Origin: Fibrobacter sp. UWB5
Lineage (GTDB): Bacteria; Fibrobacterota; Fibrobacteria; Fibrobacterales; Fibrobacteraceae
Length of the DNA: 64,000 bases
Assembly: GCF_002210295.1 (NCBI RefSeq)
Contig: NZ_MWQH01000010.1
Coordinates: 1 to 64,000, forward strand
Direction of reading: 5' to 3'
The translations under genes were made by a program, and so were the position numbers. The notes below the pieces were generated by a model. It did no database searches. It was not told the origin of the DNA and worked only from the letters and a program-made list of their open reading frames with translations. This document shows, one piece after another, positions 1-8,524 of the stretch (its first letter is position 1; each line of letters opens with the position of its first letter).

Positions 1-64
1 GCGCAATGAATATAGTAGCTTATGCTACCCTCTTATTAAACTCCTGCATAGTCCACTTTTTTGA

Positions 65-2134
65 TTAATGCACGCCGTTGCCGTCAGCGACGTCGCAGGT
101 CACCGGCTTGCCGTTCACTTCGAGGGCGAGGGCGTCGCAGAATACGGCGCCTCCCTTCACGGAGAGCGCAATCTTCTCGAAGTCCTTCACCTTGAGTTCA
201 CGCGGTTCACTCGGAGCGACACCCTTGAAGAGGGCGCGGTCACCGGGCTTTGCGTCTTCGGGCACGGAGACGAGGCGGCAGGTGTGTGCTTCGGCGTCGA
301 GGTCGCCTGCAAAGAGCATTCCCTGGCTCATGATGCCACGGAGGGCGCTCGGCTTGAGGTTTGCGAACAAGAGAATCTTGCGATCCTGGAGTTCGTTTGC
401 CTGATAGCTGTTCTTGAGGCCGCTGCAAATGGTGCGGAGTTCGCCTTCGCCGGCATCGACCTTCAGTACATACAAGCTGCTGGCGTCCGGATGGTCGGCG
501 ACTTCCTTGATCTGGGCCACGCGCATATCCAATGCGGCAGGGACATCCGCTGCCATGAGCGGCTTGTTCTGCTTCTGCTTCGGCTGGGCTTCTTGTTTCT
601 TGACTTCTTCTTCAATACGCGGGAAAAGCGGCTTGCCTTCGCCGAAACTTTCGCCACCCTTGAGGATTCCCCAAGCGAGGTCGTCGGCGCTCTGGAACTT
701 GCAGCCGATCATGGCGAGGCCTTCTTCGGATTTGCCCGGAATCACCGGCCACAGCAAGCAGAGCGAGAGACGCACGGCTTCTGCAGATACGTAAAGAACC
801 GTAGCGAGTTCGTCCTTGAGGGCGGGGTCCTTCGCGAGCTTCCACGGAGCCTTGACTTCGAGGTAGCGGTTGATGCTACGCACGAGCTGCATGATGGTTT
901 CGATAGACTGCGAGAGGCGAGCCTGCGGCAGGCCTTCCTTGATTTCGGCAATCACCTTGTTTGCAAGATTGATGACTTCATTTTCGGCGTCGCCGATTGC
1001 GGTGGCGGCGGGGAGCTTGCCTTCGAAATTCGTGATGACCAGGCGGTGCACGCGGTTCAGCACGTTACCGAGGTCGTTAGCGAGGTCGCTGTTGATGCGG
1101 CGCACGAATGCTTCGTGAGTGAAGTTGGCATCCTGACCGACGACCATTTCACGAGCGAGGAAGTAGCGGAACGCGTCGATGCCGTACTTTTCCATGTAGT
1201 CCATCGGGTTCACCACGTTGCCTGCGGACTTACTCATCTTTTCGCCACCATTTACGAGCCACCAGCCGTGGGCGAGGATATGCTGCGGGAGCGGAATGTC
1301 GAGAGCCATGAGCATGGTCGGCCAGTACACGCTGTGAGTCGTCAAGATGTCCTTACCAATCAGGTGGTAAGTGGCGGGCCAGATCGGCGTGCCGTCGGCA
1401 TAAGTCTTGTGGAAGGCGGTGGAGGCGCTCACGTAGTTGAGGAGGGCGTCGAACCACACGTAGGTCACGTAATCGGTGTCGAAGGGCAGCGGAATGCCCC
1501 AGCTGAGGCGTGCCTTCGGGCGGCTGATGCACAGGTCGTTCAGCGGCTGACGCAGGAATCCGCGGATTTCGTTCCAGCGGTAGTCCGGCACGATCCAGTC
1601 CTTGTGGCTTTCGAGGAAGTCAATCAGCTTCTGCTGGTAAGAACCCATCTTGAAGAAGTAGTTCTTTTCCTTGAGCCATTCCACCGGGCGGTGGCTGATG
1701 GGGTCGCACTTGTTCTCGTCAAGTTCGTCTTCGCTGAAGAAGCGTTCTTCGCCCACGGAGTACCAGCCCTCGTATTCCTTCGAGTAGATTTCACCCTTGT
1801 CCCAGAGCTTCTGCAGGCATTCCTGCACAAAAGCCTTGTGTTCGGGCATCGTGGTGCGGATAAAGAAGTCGTTACCGATACCCATCTTCTTCCACAGGTC
1901 TTCGAAACGGTGGTAGTATTCATCCACGTGTTCCTGCGGAGTCACGCCACGCTTGTCGGCAGCACGCTGCACCTTCTGGCCGTGTTCATCGGTACCGGTT
2001 AAGAAGAAGGTCTGGTAGCCCAGAATCTTGTGGAAACGGGTGAGAATGTCGGCCAAGACCGTGGTGTAGGAATGCCCAATATGCGGGGCGTCATTCACGT
2101 AGTAAATCGGGGTAGTAACGTAAAAATTTTTCAT
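65..2134 (-). CDS. metG: Methionyl-tRNA synthetase
   Basis: Charges tRNA-Met with methionine in the cytoplasm. The 689-residue protein has the class I signatures HIGH (about residues 18-21) and KMSKS (about 299-303), then an anticodon-binding helical domain, a Lys/Gln-rich linker near 535-555, and a C-terminal EMAP-type tRNA-binding domain (about 560-680) that normally drives dimerisation. The insert around EGWYSVGEERFF lacks the CxxC pairs of zinc-binding MetRS types. I chose the ATG at 2134 rather than the GTG at 2140, because a TACATT -10-like box ends 7 nt before the ATG. It is the last core gene before the left mobile region. Identification is secure; only the start is uncertain. Confidence 0.97.
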   Translation of the reverse strand: MKNFYVTTPIYYVNDAPHIGHSYTTVLADILTRFHKILGYQTFFLTGTDEHGQKVQRAADKRGVTPQEHVDEYYHRFEDLWKKMGIGNDFFIRTTMPEHKAFVQECLQKLWDKGEIYSKEYEGWYSVGEERFFSEDELDENKCDPISHRPVEWLKEKNYFFKMGSYQQKLIDFLESHKDWIVPDYRWNEIRGFLRQPLNDLCISRPKARLSWGIPLPFDTDYVTYVWFDALLNYVSASTAFHKTYADGTPIWPATYHLIGKDILTTHSVYWPTMLMALDIPLPQHILAHGWWLVNGGEKMSKSAGNVVNPMDYMEKYGIDAFRYFLAREMVVGQDANFTHEAFVRRINSDLANDLGNVLNRVHRLVITNFEGKLPAATAIGDAENEVINLANKVIAEIKEGLPQARLSQSIETIMQLVRSINRYLEVKAPWKLAKDPALKDELATVLYVSAEAVRLSLCLLWPVIPGKSEEGLAMIGCKFQSADDLAWGILKGGESFGEGKPLFPRIEEEVKKQEAQPKQKQNKPLMAADVPAALDMRVAQIKEVADHPDASSLYVLKVDAGEGELRTICSGLKNSYQANELQDRKILLFANLKPSALRGIMSQGMLFAGDLDAEAHTCRLVSVPEDAKPGDRALFKGVAPSEPRELKVKDFEKIALSVKGGAVFCDALALEVNGKPVTCDVADGNGVH

Positions 2135-2141
2135 GGCCACA

Positions 2142-2147
2142 AATGTA
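2142..2147 (-). promoter_or_regulatory. Possible -10 box of metG, near-leaderless
   Basis: On the minus strand TACATT is followed by TGTGGCC and the metG ATG, a spacing of 7 nt. The same arrangement (TATATT-like box, then 6-10 nt, then start codon) recurs before several core genes in this window. No good -35 box is evident. Confidence 0.45.
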
Positions 2148-2171
2148 GAAATTTTTTGTTATATTTGCCAC

Positions 2172-2231
2172 CGAATTTGCCTGGATAGGACTATCCAGAG
2201 ACCACCCGAAACGCGTCTGGGTGGCTTTTTT
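2172..2231 (+). ncRNA. Candidate small RNA of about 60 nt
   Basis: A TATATT box at 2160-2165 on the plus strand is followed by two strong hairpins. The first (2181-2198) has arms CTGGATA and TATCCAG around a GGAC loop. The second (2202-2224) has arms CCACCC and GGGTGG and is followed by six T, a classic intrinsic terminator. No plus-strand gene lies upstream, so the terminator must serve a transcript starting here. It diverges from metG and precedes the integrase at 2323. It could instead be a leader or attenuator for the integrase. No known RNA family recognised. Confidence 0.45.
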
Positions 2232-2267
2232 GTTGGCCTAGGCGTCGGTTCGATTCCGACACAAAAA
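2227..2267 (+). other. tRNA-like minihelix, possible attachment-site remnant
   Basis: The stretch folds like an acceptor plus T-arm: TTTTTGT (2227-2233) pairs with ACAAAAA (2261-2267), and GTCGG-TTCGATT-CCGAC (2244-2260) has the shape and loop of a T-arm. D and anticodon arms are missing. It sits 56 nt before a tyrosine integrase, where a tRNA-derived att site would be expected, but I found no matching direct repeat elsewhere in the window. The weak A/T acceptor pairing makes a functional tRNA unlikely. Confidence 0.25.
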
Positions 2268-2322
2268 CCTTGATACTCCGACACAGCTTCGCATCGAAAA
2301 CCTGACCCCAAGGAGGTCTTCG

Positions 2323-3411
2323 ATGATTGAAATGACAAAAAAACAATCCTCAATGGCAGCATTAGGGAGCAAAACTACCTATGCTATACGCCAACTACAC
2401 AAGAGTGCTGGAAACAAAACCTGGTACGGTTGCGTTTATACACCCGGTCAAAGCCCTAAGCATATTTCGCTACACACGGAATCCAAACAGCTTGCCGAAA
2501 AATGGCTGACCAAGATGCAGTTCGTCGAAATGATGCCGCCGTCGTGGCAGCGTGAGTTTAACGATTACCCGATGGAAAAGGCTTACGAGGAGTATTTGCA
2601 GTATGTCGAATCGGTGCATCCTGGGGTTACCTACAAGACCTACAAGTCCCGTATTCATCCTTGTGTCGAATTTATGCAGGCTCAAGGGTGCATCAATCTT
2701 AGACAGATTACCAAGGGGGTAATCCTCAAGCTGATAGCCTCTTTTCCAGAACACAGACGCATGACCATACATGAGCGATTTCGGAGCTTTCGCTTGTGGC
2801 TCAGATGGTGCGCCAAGCATTATGATATGAATGAATTTGATCCATGCGATGGTGTGAGTATCAAGGTGCCTTATGATAAGGAAAACGAGGAGTCGTGGTG
2901 CGAGGATGAAATTAAGCGCATATTGGACGCAGCTCCAGATCCACTGTATAGATTTTTCCTTGGCTTGATGGCCTATGCTGGGTTACGATTGAAAGAAGCT
3001 CTTTTCTTGCGTACCGAGGATATTCACCGCGATACGCGTGAAATCGCTCTTGTGGGCAAAGGGAATAAATTCGCCGTTGTGCCTATCAGTGACAAACTGT
3101 GGGTCCTCTATGAGGCGGTAATGACTGAAATTAAGCCAGATGGTCGCTTCTTTCCTCCGGGACGGTTTGAACAAAATACGCCGGAACTTGGGGTTATGTT
3201 CAAGTTTGTCCTTACTAGGGCTGGGCTGCCTATCCCCAAGAAATCGTTGCATCATCGCCTAAGGCATAGCTACTGCACCAACCTTATTCGTGCCGGGGTC
3301 GATTTGAAAACAGTGACCCGTTTGATGCGTCATAGCGATGTGAGAATCAGCCTGAATGTCTATACCCACATTAGCGATGAAAGCATGCGTGACGGCGTTA
3401 ATCGTATATAA
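2323..3411 (+). CDS. Tyrosine recombinase / phage-type integrase
   Basis: Site-specific recombinase expected to integrate or excise the neighbouring element. The 362-residue protein has an N-terminal SAM-like core-binding region (about 75-175) and a C-terminal catalytic domain. Visible catalytic elements are the Arg of YAGLRLKEAL (about 225), a Lys in the GKGNKF turn, HHRLRHSYCT (H-x-x-R, about 310), the His of LMRHSD (about 338) and the nucleophile Tyr in NVYTHI. AGGAGG at 2311-2316 lies 6 nt before the ATG and fixes the start. It converges with a second recombinase at 3441. All catalytic residues look present, so it is probably active. Confidence 0.93.
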   Translation: MIEMTKKQSSMAALGSKTTYAIRQLHKSAGNKTWYGCVYTPGQSPKHISLHTESKQLAEKWLTKMQFVEMMPPSWQREFNDYPMEKAYEEYLQYVESVHPGVTYKTYKSRIHPCVEFMQAQGCINLRQITKGVILKLIASFPEHRRMTIHERFRSFRLWLRWCAKHYDMNEFDPCDGVSIKVPYDKENEESWCEDEIKRILDAAPDPLYRFFLGLMAYAGLRLKEALFLRTEDIHRDTREIALVGKGNKFAVVPISDKLWVLYEAVMTEIKPDGRFFPPGRFEQNTPELGVMFKFVLTRAGLPIPKKSLHHRLRHSYCTNLIRAGVDLKTVTRLMRHSDVRISLNVYTHISDESMRDGVNRI

Positions 3412-3416
3412 AGAAG

Positions 3417-3444
3417 GGAGGCGCTATTTTGTGCCTCCTTTTAT
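3417..3444. terminator. Shared bidirectional terminator
   Basis: Arms GGAGGC (3417-3422) and GCCTCC (3433-3438) are followed by TTTT on the plus strand. It lies exactly between the two convergent recombinase genes and can end both. Confidence 0.8.
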
Positions 3445-4724
3445 CCTGTAATGGAATCGATTTCCTGAAAGCTGATGACATTCGCTTGTCCGGCAACTAT
3501 CCTATTGGGCTCGATCCCAGTAATGGGCGCTGGTTGCTGACTTTTGCGATATAGCTCATCCCAGAACGCGTTGACCTCTTCGTAGTCGTTGTAGTCAGTA
3601 TAACTTTTGTGGGTTACCCTGGAACAAATGCTATGGCCAAGTTGCAGGTCACCCAGACCATGCTTGAACTTTTCGATTAAGTTACAGCCACTTCGACGGA
3701 GGCAATTCGATGTTGTATCCTTACCCTCGACTCCTGTCATATCCTTTAGAAGTTTCTTATAGACACTAAGATCGCGGTTTTTGTCGTATCCCTTGAACAG
3801 CTTGTCACCGGGAAGATTGCCTGTTGTGCGACTTAATTGGACTTTTCTGAGAAAATCCTGCATGACCTTGGGGAACTGGGCTTTTCTACATGTCCCGCCC
3901 TTGGCTATGGTGACATCTAGGTTGTTGTTCGCGTAATCCAAATCGCCCCAATGAAGGGTGACGAACTCGTTGTAGCGCAATCCGCAAATTAAGGGGAAAA
4001 AGAACATTGCCTTGATACGTTCGTCAGGGTAATCGTAACGAAGGATGGCCTGTATCTGGTCTGGACGGAGGAAAACCTTTGGATGACTTCGTTTGAAGCC
4101 GAAGCGGCCCCGCCATCCCTTGATAGCTTTATAGAACTTTGTATTCATAAGGGAATTGTCCTGTTTGCCGTCGTACCACCTTAAGAAGGTCAATGTACTA
4201 GTCATGATGGACCTTGAAGTGTCTCCAATGGCGACATTTTCGTAAAGTTCATCGATGTAGGCGTTGATGATTTCTCGCTTGAACATTTCGTTAATGTCTG
4301 TTATGCGCCTTTTGCGACAAAATCCCAGAAAATGCTTGCTGAGACGTGATTTTATGGTGCAGATGGTGTGCTCAGTTGATTCTGCCAGAGAGGTTAAGGC
4401 GTATTTTCCTTTTTTGCATGCGTTGGCGTGCTTTCTCAGGTGTTCTATGTATTTGTTAAGTTCTCCAGCTGGAGATTGGTCATCTGTGGCGGAATCTAAT
4501 TCCAACGAATCGGCAATCCGCTGTGCAGATTTCTTGTCCCTTAATCCCAGGGAGATTTCTCCGCATTTCTCTCTTTTTTCGGTAAATGCGCGGAGTCTGT
4601 AATAGGCTCCATCTCTGACGGCGTAAATCTTGGTCGCTTGCTTTTGCTGCATTTGCATCCACCAGTTTTGAACCTGTTCTGTTGATGGGCATGCTTGTTT
4701 CATGTTTAGGTCCTTTTTAGACAA
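3441..4724 (-). CDS. Second tyrosine recombinase
   Basis: Predicted DNA strand-transfer enzyme of 427 residues. It has an N-terminal SAM-like region (about 95-200) and a catalytic domain with the box I Arg in CGLRYNEFVTLHWGD (about 250), the LGHS histidine (about 375) and a candidate nucleophile Tyr in KSYTDY. The H-x-x-R box reads NCLRRSG, so the usual first His appears to be Asn. Such changes occur in some active family members but can also mark loss of function. The gene starts with ATG at 4724. It converges with the integrase at 2323 and is preceded by an inverted-repeat element also found before the next gene. Confidence 0.85.
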   Translation of the reverse strand: MSKKDLNMKQACPSTEQVQNWWMQMQQKQATKIYAVRDGAYYRLRAFTEKREKCGEISLGLRDKKSAQRIADSLELDSATDDQSPAGELNKYIEHLRKHANACKKGKYALTSLAESTEHTICTIKSRLSKHFLGFCRKRRITDINEMFKREIINAYIDELYENVAIGDTSRSIMTSTLTFLRWYDGKQDNSLMNTKFYKAIKGWRGRFGFKRSHPKVFLRPDQIQAILRYDYPDERIKAMFFFPLICGLRYNEFVTLHWGDLDYANNNLDVTIAKGGTCRKAQFPKVMQDFLRKVQLSRTTGNLPGDKLFKGYDKNRDLSVYKKLLKDMTGVEGKDTTSNCLRRSGCNLIEKFKHGLGDLQLGHSICSRVTHKSYTDYNDYEEVNAFWDELYRKSQQPAPITGIEPNRIVAGQANVISFQEIDSITG

Positions 4725-4737
4725 TGGTTGAACAGTC

Positions 4738-4782
4738 CAAGTCGGGGACGACTTGATCTTGAAATCCGTTGGGTGTTAGGGT
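4738..4782 (-). promoter_or_regulatory. Inverted-repeat operator plus conserved box, copy 1
   Basis: CAAGTCG-GGGA-CGACTTG (4738-4755) is a perfect 7-bp inverted repeat. It is joined to a box that on the minus strand reads about ACCCAACGGATTTCAAGA. The same unit recurs at 5543-5587. It lies just upstream of the recombinase that starts at 4724, so it is a candidate shared operator or 5' leader hairpin. Confidence 0.55.
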
Positions 4783-4858
4783 TATTTGGATGAGAAATAC
4801 CGGGGGATTGATAAGGCCTTTTACATGAAAACCCGATATTCCTTAAATTTGGGTGAGA

Positions 4859-5485
4859 TTACTCATGGTAGAGTCTGAGTATTGTGCGTGAATTGCCTTC
4901 TTCAATGTGGATGAATGCCTTTTCACTGGTCCAAGGATTTGATTTGGTATCCTTTACATCGGGGCCTTTGCCTACAAAGCATACGGTTACTTCGTAGGGA
5001 AGACCGCCCATGATTATATCGGTAATCCAGTTTTTTTTCTTTTGACCGTTGCCTTTATGTTCTGTATAGCCGAGCCTGAATCCGCGTGCTTGTGATTTCT
5101 GGTATACTGCTTTTTCGAAGGAGTTCAACTCACTGAAAGACTTGTACTGGTCTTCGTACATGACATCCTCCCAGCCTTTCATCATTGCTTGGTTTAGCCA
5201 TTCATTTTTCGCGCGACGCTCAATGACTCTTATGAGTGCGTGAAATTCACAGCAGGGATATTCCTCAAGGTAGTATTTGTCAACTTGCTGCCATGATTGC
5301 TGATCCTTGAAGAAATCGAGCAAACAGATGTCAAGCTCGTCTTTGACATTTTCATCGCTGAAAGCGAATCTTGCCATTTCCCAATCGACATCAGCGCAAT
5401 CGACGCTCGCGATAAGGTCGTCAATGGTGAGAATGTCTCCGTTGGAAGCCGTTATGGGTTTGATAGTGCTGCTACTGTTCTTCAT
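4859..5485 (-). CDS. Hypothetical protein of the accessory region
   Basis: Unrecognised 208-residue soluble protein. AAGGAG lies 8 nt before the ATG at 5485, which I prefer to the longer reading frame starting at 5545. It begins MKNSSST, is acidic in the first half (FAFSDENVKDELDICLLDFF) and more basic later, with a KKKNW stretch. There is no signal peptide or membrane segment. It shares upstream architecture with the recombinase at 3441-4724, suggesting co-regulation. Confidence 0.7.
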   Translation of the reverse strand: MKNSSSTIKPITASNGDILTIDDLIASVDCADVDWEMARFAFSDENVKDELDICLLDFFKDQQSWQQVDKYYLEEYPCCEFHALIRVIERRAKNEWLNQAMMKGWEDVMYEDQYKSFSELNSFEKAVYQKSQARGFRLGYTEHKGNGQKKKNWITDIIMGGLPYEVTVCFVGKGPDVKDTKSNPWTSEKAFIHIEEGNSRTILRLYHE

Positions 5486-5542
5486 AGCGTATCTCCTTGT
5501 TTTAGAGTTGAATTTTTTTGTTGGGTATAATCCTATCCGTCG

Positions 5543-5587
5543 CAAGTCGCTCCCGACTTGTTCTTGAAATCCGTTTGGTTTAGGGTG
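5543..5587 (-). promoter_or_regulatory. Inverted-repeat operator plus conserved box, copy 2
   Basis: CAAGTCG-CTCC-CGACTTG (5543-5560) keeps both arms of the copy at 4738 while the central four bases differ. The flanking box, minus strand CCAAACGGATTTCAAGA, is nearly identical. It lies 58 nt upstream of the start at 5485. Confidence 0.55.
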
Positions 5588-5658
5588 CTTTAGGGAAAAT
5601 CCTAGACGGGAAGGGCCAATTACATATAAGACCCGTCAAGGAACATGGAAAATGGGAA

Positions 5659-6036
5659 CTAATTATTGCGGTAAAGAAGCGCCTTCAGTTCCCTTTTATG
5701 TAAGAGCGCCTTGGATGACAGTGAGCATTTGTTGGGCTCTGCATCGTTTTCATCCCCGAAGAGTCTGATCCGCTTATATGTGGAGCAGTGGCAAGTAACC
5801 CAGACCTTCGCTGCCTGGATTGACAAGGGGATGATTTCGGGCCTGACAGCCCAGCAACTATCGTTGACATCGTCGGTGCAGTCGCCACCATGGCGATAAA
5901 TGAAGAATTCGCCAGTTCTCTTGTAATAAAGGGTCTCGGTGAATGATTCCCTGGCTTCGTCAGCAAAGAGAATGTAGCAGCCAACGTATGTCGCCGTATC
6001 GGTGTCATACTTTAACCCGTTAATGCGAGTTTTCAT
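5659..6036 (-). CDS. Small hypothetical protein typical of mobile elements
   Basis: A 125-residue protein beginning MKTRINGLKYDTDTA, followed by a beta-rich segment with RTGEFFIYRHGGDC and EIIPLS. This pattern (KxxINGxxYDTxTA, then an aromatic RTGxFFxxxxGG, then IxPLSxxxA) is one I associate with small orphan proteins of integrative elements in many phyla; no function is known to me. AAGGAAA precedes the ATG. It is encoded between two other unknown accessory genes on the same strand. Confidence 0.65.
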   Translation of the reverse strand: MKTRINGLKYDTDTATYVGCYILFADEARESFTETLYYKRTGEFFIYRHGGDCTDDVNDSCWAVRPEIIPLSIQAAKVWVTCHCSTYKRIRLFGDENDAEPNKCSLSSKALLHKRELKALLYRNN

Positions 6037-6065
6037 GTGTATTTTCCTTTATATTGGAGGTTTAG

Positions 6066-6108
6066 CCAAGTTTGGGAATGCCCGTCAGTGTGCATTCTCC
6101 GTACTTGG
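6066..6108 (-). promoter_or_regulatory. Long imperfect hairpin in the leader of the 5659-6036 gene
   Basis: Outer arms CCAAGT (6066-6071) and ACTTGG (6103-6108) enclose inner arms GGGAATGC and GCATTCTCC. It lies between the stop of the gene at 6130 and the start at 6036. It may be a terminator without a U-tract or an mRNA leader structure. Confidence 0.35.
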
Positions 6109-6129
6109 CGGTTGTTATAGGAAGGTTTG

Positions 6130-7515
6130 TTAAGTGGATGCGGAAGCCTTGCTTGCTTCATATTCGGGCGTGAAGTCATGCTCAAACCTACAGCTGTGTA
6201 CGCAGCCCCAGAGTCCTCCCTTGTCTGATGTGCAACGGTAGCAACCGCAGATGTTGGCGATTTCGAACAGTGAGTAAGAACCGGGGCGATACTTGGCCAT
6301 GTGAGCAAGGGTTTCCTTGGCGGTGTCAATGTTGGTCAGGCTGAAGAAGCTCTCTGCGACCTTGGTCTTGTAGGCTTCAAAAGTAGCCTTGGCTTTGTTC
6401 GCATTTTTGGCTTCATTGCCGTAAATCATGAAACATTCAAGAGAACAGCGGTCTTCGAAGGTAATCCCGTCTTGGTCGCTGGGATACTGTATCCCGGCGA
6501 AAATGGTGTTTTCGCCATGTTCTTGGGCGTATACCATGAAATCGACCAATTTATGGGCTACTTCGTCGCGTTCCTTTTCGCTCTGAAACTCGTTGACACG
6601 GATTCCGTTCGGGGTAGGCATGTCGAAGAGCTCTGAACAGTTTTCTAAATCGGAAATAAATTGCATTTCGCTGGTGGAATCCGACTTTTTAAGAACGTAG
6701 ACCTGATTATTTGTGTGTTCAAGAGCCGTGTTCACATTTTCAAAGATCTTCATGATCTCTTCGTCGGTGTATTTTTCACCATTCTTAGGCATATCCTTGA
6801 TGAATCCGTATTTCTTGAGCCCGGCCTGGATATTCTTGTCCTCTTGAATGCAGTCGAGCGGGTGAAGGTTTGACATAGAGAGAACCCCGTTGTTTTCGGT
6901 TTCATAGCCCAAATAGAGGTTTTTGTCCTCAGACATTGAAACCCAGCGAACGGTTGCCAAATGGACGCCTTTGCCTGCGTTATGATAACCGTAGAAGGCG
7001 ATGCGGTCCTTTTTCATGCTGGCAATCAGTTTTTTGTTTTCGGAGTTCAAGTATTCGTCGAAGAATCCTTCCTGGGGACCGGAAAGGAATGCAAATTGAC
7101 TAGAAATTTCTTTTCCAACCAAATAATCTTCGATGAATCGGTTCGTTAGGCTGAACAGATTGTAGGATCCGTAACGGAGCTCTCCGTTGCCGGATAAATC
7201 CCAATTTAGGATTTTCTGAGTGTAATCCCGATCCTGAAAACGATTGATCACTGCTTGAATTCGATCAAGGTATTCATCCGTCGTAATGGAATCGTCATTG
7301 GGGCAATCTGTGACAATGTCATCCATGTATTCCTTGTCCTTAACAAGGAACTGAATGTAGCCGGAGATTACTGTACCGAGCGCGTTGACCTTATCCGGGT
7401 CCATGTTCGGTACGATGCCGAAAACATCGTCATGCGACTTGATGCCGAGCTTGATGAGTGCGCTGCGAATTTCTTCGCGAGAGAGGGAATCTTTAGGATT
7501 CTTGTTATTGGTCAT
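6130..7515 (-). CDS. Hypothetical protein, Cys-rich C terminus
   Basis: Unrecognised 461-residue soluble protein. The ATG at 7515 has AAGGAG 8 nt upstream. The N-terminal part is acidic and helical; the C-terminal 45 residues contain CGCYRC and GCVHSC (about 425-442), a spacing suited to a zinc site. No signal peptide or membrane helix is visible. A third copy of the CCAAAC-N3-TTTCA box lies upstream near 7570-7590, so it may share a regulator with the genes at 3441 and 4859. Confidence 0.7.
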   Translation of the reverse strand: MTNNKNPKDSLSREEIRSALIKLGIKSHDDVFGIVPNMDPDKVNALGTVISGYIQFLVKDKEYMDDIVTDCPNDDSITTDEYLDRIQAVINRFQDRDYTQKILNWDLSGNGELRYGSYNLFSLTNRFIEDYLVGKEISSQFAFLSGPQEGFFDEYLNSENKKLIASMKKDRIAFYGYHNAGKGVHLATVRWVSMSEDKNLYLGYETENNGVLSMSNLHPLDCIQEDKNIQAGLKKYGFIKDMPKNGEKYTDEEIMKIFENVNTALEHTNNQVYVLKKSDSTSEMQFISDLENCSELFDMPTPNGIRVNEFQSEKERDEVAHKLVDFMVYAQEHGENTIFAGIQYPSDQDGITFEDRCSLECFMIYGNEAKNANKAKATFEAYKTKVAESFFSLTNIDTAKETLAHMAKYRPGSYSLFEIANICGCYRCTSDKGGLWGCVHSCRFEHDFTPEYEASKASAST

Positions 7516-7617
7516 AATATGACTCCTTGTGTTTTATGTCGGGGCGGAATGCCTCGACATTCCAAAACTAGAATCGTGAAACTTGTTTGGGTATGGATGC
7601 GGAAATCTTCATGAAAC

Positions 7618-7706
7618 CTTTTTAGGAGCCCTAAAAAAGGGGCTTTTTTTAGGAGCCCTAAAAAGAACAACGAAACAGCCTGCCTTATATAAAGGCAGGC
7701 TGTTTT
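7618..7706. terminator. Terminator pair with a duplicated 19-bp unit
   Basis: The palindromic unit TTTTTAGGAGCCCTAAAAA occurs twice (about 7618-7637 and 7648-7666); AGCCC and GGGCT between them can form a U-tailed hairpin. A second hairpin at 7673-7706 has 12-bp arms (AAACAGCCTGCC and GGCAGGCTGTTT) and can end the minus-strand gene at 7725. Confidence 0.7.
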
Positions 7707-7724
7707 GCGATCATCAAATCAGGT

Positions 7725-8456
7725 CTATTTTTTCTTTTTATTGTTTGGCGATAAGTCCGCTTTATTGCGTTTTTTTCTTATTTTTTCCATTCGGATGTTT
7801 GATTCTTGGTTTAAAAGCCGATCTTGAAGCTCGGTGAACATTTTTGTCGGACCATACTTGTATTTCAATTTTTGAAGTTCTTTTTGTTCTGCTCTTGAAA
7901 GTGTTTCTTTACTTTGCAATTCAAGGATTCGGTTGATTTGAGCTTCTTTTCCTTTATCCTTCTTTTCAGCATCGGCTTTAAGTGCCTGGTAATATTCTTT
8001 GCGTTTTAGTGCGCGAACCTTATACTTTTCCTCTTTAAAGTCATTTCGAATTTCGTCTTTAATGAGGTCTAAGAGCTCTTTGCTGATGTTGCTTCTGTTG
8101 GTGGCGTTTCTCTTGAAGGTTCGCTCGGTTGAGGCGGTTCTTTGTCTTTTGCTGGTGTATATTCCGCAGTAAACATTCTTTCGGCTTGCGGGTGGTTCTA
8201 CGAGCGCTTTTATATGGGAAGATAGGAATTTCAGCATTTTTGTGGTGTCATAGATGTTTTCTCGAACTTCGGTACACAGAGGATTTTGGGTGTAGAAACC
8301 GATTACATCTTTCTCTTTATTGCTTATTTCCGTAATTTCATCCATTAATGCACTCAATCCGTTACAACAATTCCGGAGCATGATGCGAATGACATATTTA
8401 TATCGGTGCAACATGAATCTGGATTCTACCCTTAATAGGAGGCTGCTTTTTGTCAA
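7725..8456 (-). CDS. Hypothetical highly charged protein
   Basis: Unrecognised, up to 243 residues. The longest frame begins with TTG at 8456; ATG codons at 8414 (MLHRYKYV) and further in are more likely starts, but none has a clear ribosome site. The C-terminal half is Lys/Glu-rich and predicted to be mostly helical or coiled coil (KADAEKKDKGKEAQINRILE), ending in a basic KKKK tail, which suggests nucleic-acid or scaffold binding. Codon use is AT-rich compared with core genes. It is followed by a strong terminator. Confidence 0.55.
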   Translation of the reverse strand: MTKSSLLLRVESRFMLHRYKYVIRIMLRNCCNGLSALMDEITEISNKEKDVIGFYTQNPLCTEVRENIYDTTKMLKFLSSHIKALVEPPASRKNVYCGIYTSKRQRTASTERTFKRNATNRSNISKELLDLIKDEIRNDFKEEKYKVRALKRKEYYQALKADAEKKDKGKEAQINRILELQSKETLSRAEQKELQKLKYKYGPTKMFTELQDRLLNQESNIRMEKIRKKRNKADLSPNNKKKK

Positions 8457-8524
8457 TTTAATTTTTTTGATGCATGTGGGTTGGAGTATATAAACTCCAT
8501 GTCAGCGAAAAAGCTCGAATTGAC

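Noticed and set aside
68-2002. A 644-codon plus-strand frame over metG
   Set aside because: Antisense of a confident MetRS gene; composition typical of shadow frames.
2227-2267. A complete tRNA or tmRNA end
   Set aside because: D and anticodon arms are missing and the acceptor is nearly all A-T; kept only as a possible att remnant.
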